Source: Desulfuromusa sp. (GTDB lineage Bacteria > Desulfobacterota > Desulfuromonadia > Desulfuromonadales > Geopsychrobacteraceae). Taken from it: 17,088 bases of DNA. The stretch covers positions 1 through 17,088 of the forward strand of contig JAOZOH010000059.1 in assembly GCA_029933365.1 (NCBI GenBank), read 5' to 3'. The notes under the pieces were generated by a model. It was given only the letters and a program-made list of their open reading frames with translations, had not been told where the DNA came from and did not search any database. Below, one piece after another: positions 13,275 through 17,088 of this stretch. Made by a program: the position numbers and the translations under genes. Position 1 is the stretch's first letter. Each line of letters starts with the position of its first letter.

Positions 13275-15173
13275 ATGAAATTCACCCAATCTATTCAAAT
13301 CGGACAGTTACAGCTCAAAAACAGATTTATCATGGCCCCAATCAAAAGTGCCTACGGCAACCCCAAAGGGGAAGTGACCGAGCGCCACCTGACCTATTAC
13401 GACAACCTTTCCAAGGGTGGCATGGCAATGATCATTCTGGAACCAGTCGCGGTCACCCAGTCGGGCAAAGAACACCCTAAGCAGCTGGCTGTCCACCTGC
13501 AGGACAGCCAATTTCAATTAAATAAAATTGTTGACACTCTGCATAAAAACGCTACTTTTGCCTGCCTGAACATTAATCATGCTGGTCGTGCTGCCAATCC
13601 AAAAGCAACAGGGATGTCGACAAAAGCCCCTTCAGCGGTCACTTGCCCAGCCACCGATCAAACCCCGGAGGTTCTTAAGACCACAGAAATTGAAGAAATT
13701 CTGATCGGCTACCGTCAGGCCATCCAAACCGCAACTGCTGCTGGCTTTGATGCCATTGAAATCCAGGCCGGGCACGGCTACCTCATCCAACAATTTTTAT
13801 CCCCCAGGACCAATCAGCGCGAAGATGAATATGGACAAGACAAGACACTGTTTATCAAACAGGTCTTTGATATTGTCCGAGCTGAAAAAAATGATTTGAC
13901 AGTTCTGGTACGGATTTCTGGTCATGATTTTCTGGAAAACGGGTTCGGCCCAGCAGAAAACAAGGTTATTCTTGAGCTTGCCAAAAAGTCCGGTTTTGAT
14001 GCGATCCACTGTGGTTTTGGCAATGCCTGCGATACTCCGCCGTGGTACTACAGCCATATGGCGCTGCCGGAACAGAAGCAACTTGAGGTGGTTGGTGCAA
14101 TCAGAAAGCAGACCGATCTACCGCTAATTGTTGCCGGACGGATGGGAGACGTCGACAAGCTGGAACAATATGACCGGGAAAATCTGGCCGACTGCGTTGC
14201 TCTCGGCAGACCATTGATTGCCGATCCCAATTTTGTCAATAAATTGTTACAGCACCAGACCGATGACATCACCTATTGCGGCTACTGTCTGCAAGGCTGT
14301 CTGGCCAATGTTAAAAATGGTAGCGGGATCGGCTGTATTGCCAATCCAAGCGTCGATAAGCATCCTGTCCAGACACAAGCAGCTAAATCGGTTGCCGTGA
14401 TTGGTGCGGGTCCGGCCGGAATGGCAGCAGCCACCCAACTGTCGGTGATGGGACATAAAGTGACTCTGTACGAAAAGAAAGCCAATCTCGGTGGCCAGTT
14501 TGAAATGGCCTACCAGGCACCACACAAAGGTTCCATGCTCAGACCACTCAATAGTCTAATAAATCGCACTGAAAAGAATGTCAGCGATATCAGGCTGGGA
14601 ACAGCGGTCGAAGCCGCGACACTTGGCAGTTTTGATCATTTTATCGTGGCAACCGGCTCTCGGCAGAGAACCCCCGAAATCAAAGGGTTAGTCGAACAGT
14701 ATTCCATGACCAGTTTGGAATTCTTTGAAAAGACCAAACCCCTGCAAGGGAAACGAATTTTGATTATCGGGGCAGGAATGATTGGCATAGAGGCCGCAGA
14801 AATATTGGCAGATGAGGGCTATGAAGTTGTCATCACCAAGAGATCCGACACCATTGCCAACGATATGGAGATGATCACCAAAAAACTGATGCTCAAACGT
14901 TTAGAGCAAAAGAAAAACCTCCTCATCTCTCCCAACACCACCCTAATGGAATTTACAGCTGACCAGGTTAATTACCAGAAAGATGGGAAACCAGGTGAAT
15001 GGGCACCTTTTGATACGGTGGTTATCGCATCGGGGATGGAACCAGAAAACGGGCTCTATCAGCAGCTTCAAGCGGCAGATAAATCAGTCGAGGTTATCGG
15101 GGACGCCGAGAATCCGGAAGATATCTATGCGGCAACGCAAAAAGGCTATCTGGCTGCCGTTGCGTTAGGATAG
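13275..15173 (+). CDS. Old Yellow Enzyme-type Fe-S flavoprotein oxidoreductase (2,4-dienoyl-CoA reductase/enoate reductase family)
   Basis: Cytosolic redox enzyme, 632 aa, of the family with FadH, enoate reductases and trimethylamine dehydrogenase; it probably reduces an activated C=C bond with NAD(P)H. Residues 1-330 form the FMN TIM barrel (KNRFIMAPIKSAYG at 15-28; HGYLIQQFLSPRTNQREDEYG around 167-187, with the OYE-type tyrosine Y169). A perfect CX2CX3CX11C 4Fe-4S site is at C335, C338, C342 and C354. An FAD-binding GxGxxG motif (VIGAGPAGMAAA, 375-386) and an NAD(P)-binding one (IIGAGMIGIEAA, 497-508) follow. The segment around 245-262 (IHCGFGNACDTPPWYYSHM) differs from the GWHEAR region of FadH, so a true dienoyl-CoA substrate is doubtful. 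GGGAGG lies just upstream of ATG 13275; an in-phase upstream TTG falls in the promoter. It converges on the c-di-GMP regulator gene. Confidence 0.93.
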   Translation: MKFTQSIQIGQLQLKNRFIMAPIKSAYGNPKGEVTERHLTYYDNLSKGGMAMIILEPVAVTQSGKEHPKQLAVHLQDSQFQLNKIVDTLHKNATFACLNINHAGRAANPKATGMSTKAPSAVTCPATDQTPEVLKTTEIEEILIGYRQAIQTATAAGFDAIEIQAGHGYLIQQFLSPRTNQREDEYGQDKTLFIKQVFDIVRAEKNDLTVLVRISGHDFLENGFGPAENKVILELAKKSGFDAIHCGFGNACDTPPWYYSHMALPEQKQLEVVGAIRKQTDLPLIVAGRMGDVDKLEQYDRENLADCVALGRPLIADPNFVNKLLQHQTDDITYCGYCLQGCLANVKNGSGIGCIANPSVDKHPVQTQAAKSVAVIGAGPAGMAAATQLSVMGHKVTLYEKKANLGGQFEMAYQAPHKGSMLRPLNSLINRTEKNVSDIRLGTAVEAATLGSFDHFIVATGSRQRTPEIKGLVEQYSMTSLEFFEKTKPLQGKRILIIGAGMIGIEAAEILADEGYEVVITKRSDTIANDMEMITKKLMLKRLEQKKNLLISPNTTLMEFTADQVNYQKDGKPGEWAPFDTVVIASGMEPENGLYQQLQAADKSVEVIGDAENPEDIYAATQKGYLAAVALG

Positions 15174-15207
15174 ACATTTTCTCTGATGGAGAAGCGGCAA
15201 GGCAAAC

Positions 15208-15256
15208 AAAACTCACAGGCTCAGCGGGCTGCAGCTCGCCGAGCCTGTGAGTTTTT
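15208..15256. terminator. Bidirectional terminator shared by convergent genes
   Basis: A 15-bp perfect stem has arms 15208-15222 and 15241-15255 (core CTCACAGGCTC / GAGCCTGTGAG). A GC-rich 18-nt loop region closes it and could form a small inner stem. T-runs follow on both strands: TTTTT at 15252-15256 on plus, and TTTTGTTTG leftwards on minus. It ends the oxidoreductase transcript 35 nt after its stop. For the regulator gene the right arm lies inside the last ten codons plus stop. Confidence 0.88.
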
Positions 15257-16981
15257 CAGCAGGTTGAGAAACTGCGCATTGGGAACCGCAGGGCTATAAT
15301 AAAAACCCTGGAAGAGCTTACAACCATGATTACGCAGAAATCTCAACTCCTCTGGCTTTTCAATTCCTTCGGCAACTGTCAACAACTTCAAGCTTTTTGC
15401 AAGATGGATAATCGATGAAACAATTGCACGGCTTTCAGTATGGTGCATGATTTCCATAATAAATGAACGATCAATTTTCAATTCATCAATGGGCAACTTG
15501 CACAGGTAGTTGAAGGAAGAATATCCAGTCCCAAAATCATCAATAGACAATTTAACTCCCAACGCTTTCAGTTGGGTTAAAATCTCGATTTTTCCTTCAA
15601 CATCATCAATCAACAAGCTTTCTGTCAGTTCCAGAGTTAAAAACTGCGGATCAATACCACTTGCGGTGATTATTTTTTTTACTTTGTGGACAAAATTTTC
15701 GTCAGAGAACTGCTTAATTGAAAGATTGCAAGACAAATTAAGGGGATGACTATCAAGTTGTTGCCATTCTTTTAATTGGCGACAAGCTTCCATTAAAACC
15801 CATTCCCCAAGCGGAATAATCAGACCAGTTTTCTCTGCCAACGGGATAAATTCATTGGGCGGAATAAAACCTTCGGGACCGTTCCATCGCAGCAGTGCTT
15901 CAGCGCCATAAACGACACCATTGGTCAAATCAACCTGAGGTTGGTAGTAGAGTAAAAATTCCTGATTTTTCAATGCACGGCGCAAGTTTGTTTCTAACGT
16001 CAAGTGCTTCTCATACATGCTGCTGATCGCGCTGGAAGAAAATTGCAGACGGTTGCCACCGCGTTGCTTTGCATAATCCATAGCGCTGGAGGCCAGTCGC
16101 ATCAGATCATTGGCTTTATCACCATCATCCGGACAAGACGCAATTCCGATACTGGTGGTAAATGCCAGTTCTTTTGCTTCGATTTGAATGGGAAGTTTAA
16201 TTTTTTGTAGAATCCTCGTGGCAACAGGTGCCGCAACTTCAGCATTGTCCGTACGGGTCAGCAATACGGTAAACACATAGCTGCTGAAATGAAAAAGGCG
16301 TAATTTAGAGTCCAAACCCACCCCTGCAACCCCAACAGCGTCGGTGTTGCGAACCACGTTTTCAATCCGCTGCGCAATCACCTGCAATGCCTGATCTCCG
16401 GCACCAACCCCCACTGTGTCTATAACACTGGCAAACAAATCAATTTCAATATTCAGTAATACAACCTGATCTTTGTAGCGTTTACTGTTCTCCAAAGCCC
16501 ACAGCAGTTCTTCCTGAAACAGTTGTCTGTTTGGTAAGTTAGTAATCGGGTCATAGTAAGCCAATTGATCCTGATAGGCTTTTGCCGCCAGCGTATTACG
16601 AACCCGCAGACTCAGTTCACTGTGGTCAAGGGGTTTAGCGAGAAAGTCTGTTGCCCCAAGTTCCAGAGCCCGAAGTTTATTGGCGGTATCGGTTGCCGCC
16701 GTCAGAATAATAACTGGCAGAAATTCAAATTTAGGCTGGTTCCGGAGACGTTTTAAAATATCAAACCCGGAAACATGCGGCATCATCAGATCAAGCAACA
16801 CCAGATCAGGTCGTTTTTTTTCGAGAACTTCTATTGCCTGTCTCGAGTCTTCGACCGTCACAAATTCAGAATATCCATCCTCTTCAAGAAAGGCTTGAAC
16901 CACATCAATATTGATGGGTTCATCATCCACAATCATAATCGTAGCATTTTTTAATTTATGTTTTTTTTCTGTGTTTAGCAT
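15221..16981 (-). CDS. Response regulator with degenerate GGDEF and intact EAL domains (c-di-GMP phosphodiesterase)
   Basis: A predicted two-component output protein that degrades the second messenger c-di-GMP. Numbering includes the extra N-terminal TTG codon. The receiver domain at about 14-130 has acidic D20/D21, phosphoacceptor D65 (LVLLDLMMP) and K117. The GGDEF domain at 140-315 keeps DPITNLPNR, but its signature reads SSYVF (234-238) and no RxxD inhibitory site precedes it, so cyclase activity should be lost. The EAL domain at 330-575 keeps EALLRW (362), NLS (420), ELTES, DDFGTGYSS (482-490), ELKID and AEGIE, so phosphodiesterase activity is expected. The ATG at 16981 is chosen over the TTG one codon earlier. 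It overlaps the stop of an upstream frame (TGATG) and lacks its own strong ribosome site. The last ten codons are part of a terminator stem. Confidence 0.95.
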   Translation of the reverse strand: MLNTEKKHKLKNATIMIVDDEPINIDVVQAFLEEDGYSEFVTVEDSRQAIEVLEKKRPDLVLLDLMMPHVSGFDILKRLRNQPKFEFLPVIILTAATDTANKLRALELGATDFLAKPLDHSELSLRVRNTLAAKAYQDQLAYYDPITNLPNRQLFQEELLWALENSKRYKDQVVLLNIEIDLFASVIDTVGVGAGDQALQVIAQRIENVVRNTDAVGVAGVGLDSKLRLFHFSSYVFTVLLTRTDNAEVAAPVATRILQKIKLPIQIEAKELAFTTSIGIASCPDDGDKANDLMRLASSAMDYAKQRGGNRLQFSSSAISSMYEKHLTLETNLRRALKNQEFLLYYQPQVDLTNGVVYGAEALLRWNGPEGFIPPNEFIPLAEKTGLIIPLGEWVLMEACRQLKEWQQLDSHPLNLSCNLSIKQFSDENFVHKVKKIITASGIDPQFLTLELTESLLIDDVEGKIEILTQLKALGVKLSIDDFGTGYSSFNYLCKLPIDELKIDRSFIMEIMHHTESRAIVSSIIHLAKSLKLLTVAEGIEKPEELRFLRNHGCKLFQGFYYSPAVPNAQFLNLLKNSQARRAAAR

Positions 16982-17088
16982 CAAAATTCAATTCTGGGAT
17001 TAACCCCCGCAACCCATTGACCCACCAGAAACGGCTTCACCAAACTAACAATAGTGGACATAAAAGTAAATAGCCTTAATAAATAAGC
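16981..17088 (-). CDS. 3' end of an upstream reading frame, cut by the window edge
   Basis: On the minus strand a frame is open from the right edge through 35 codons to a TGA at 16983-16981. It shares one base with the regulator's ATG (TGATG). The visible residues (LLRLFTFMSTIVSLVKPFLV...) are hydrophobic and end in GVNPRIEF; I do not recognise them. The overlap is the pattern of translationally coupled genes and would explain the poor ribosome site of the regulator. A short 26-aa ORF starting at the internal ATG 17061, or chance, are alternatives. Confidence 0.4.
   Translation of the reverse strand, partial: AYLLRLFTFMSTIVSLVKPFLVGQWVAGVNPRIEF

Overview
The window looks like a chromosomal segment from a Gram-negative delta-type proteobacterium, most likely Desulfuromonadales-like. 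This is inferred from gene order and protein character: yqeY-cvpA-mutS2-dnaG-rpoD followed by a tRNA, a Nif3 protein, a zinc-ribbon protein and rnpB. Species cannot be assigned from the sequence alone. Most of the window is housekeeping DNA, densely packed and of moderate GC. There is no CRISPR array, phage, insertion-sequence transposase or toxin-antitoxin locus.

Left part (1-3200, minus strand). In the direction of transcription come a CAU-anticodon tRNA with its own promoter, a Nif3/DUF34 metal protein, a coiled-coil C4 zinc-ribbon protein and the RNase P RNA gene (rnpB) with a clear intrinsic terminator. A ~100-bp GC-rich dispersed repeat occurs once at each edge of this block in the same orientation (13-113 and 3094-3193). 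A second palindromic repeat cluster lies between the zinc-ribbon gene and rnpB (634-738).

Centre (3210-10172, minus strand). This is a variant macromolecular-synthesis operon: yqeY, cvpA, mutS2, dnaG (primase), rpoD (primary sigma factor). Gaps are tiny and several junctions overlap, which implies translational coupling. rpsU, often first in such operons, is absent upstream of yqeY; the neighbour there is a divergent gene. The MutS2 C-terminal Smr domain has lost the charged residues of its LDLR motif.

Right part (10420-17088). A divergent two-gene operon encodes a membrane ClpP-class protease of the NfeD family and its slipin/stomatin partner. A short stretch with a decayed ORF separates it from a small cupin gene (minus) that diverges from a two-domain, Fe-S-containing Old Yellow Enzyme-type oxidoreductase (plus). 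That gene converges on a response regulator with a degenerate GGDEF domain and an intact EAL domain, predicted to be a c-di-GMP phosphodiesterase. The two convergent genes share one bidirectional terminator, whose stem is part of the regulator's coding sequence. A further reading frame enters from the right edge and overlaps the regulator start as TGATG.

I see no convincing wholly new system. The observations most worth checking are the paired repeats, the terminator placed directly in front of the Nif3 start, the altered MutS2 nuclease motif, the unusual active-site context of the oxidoreductase, and the terminator embedded in the EAL gene.
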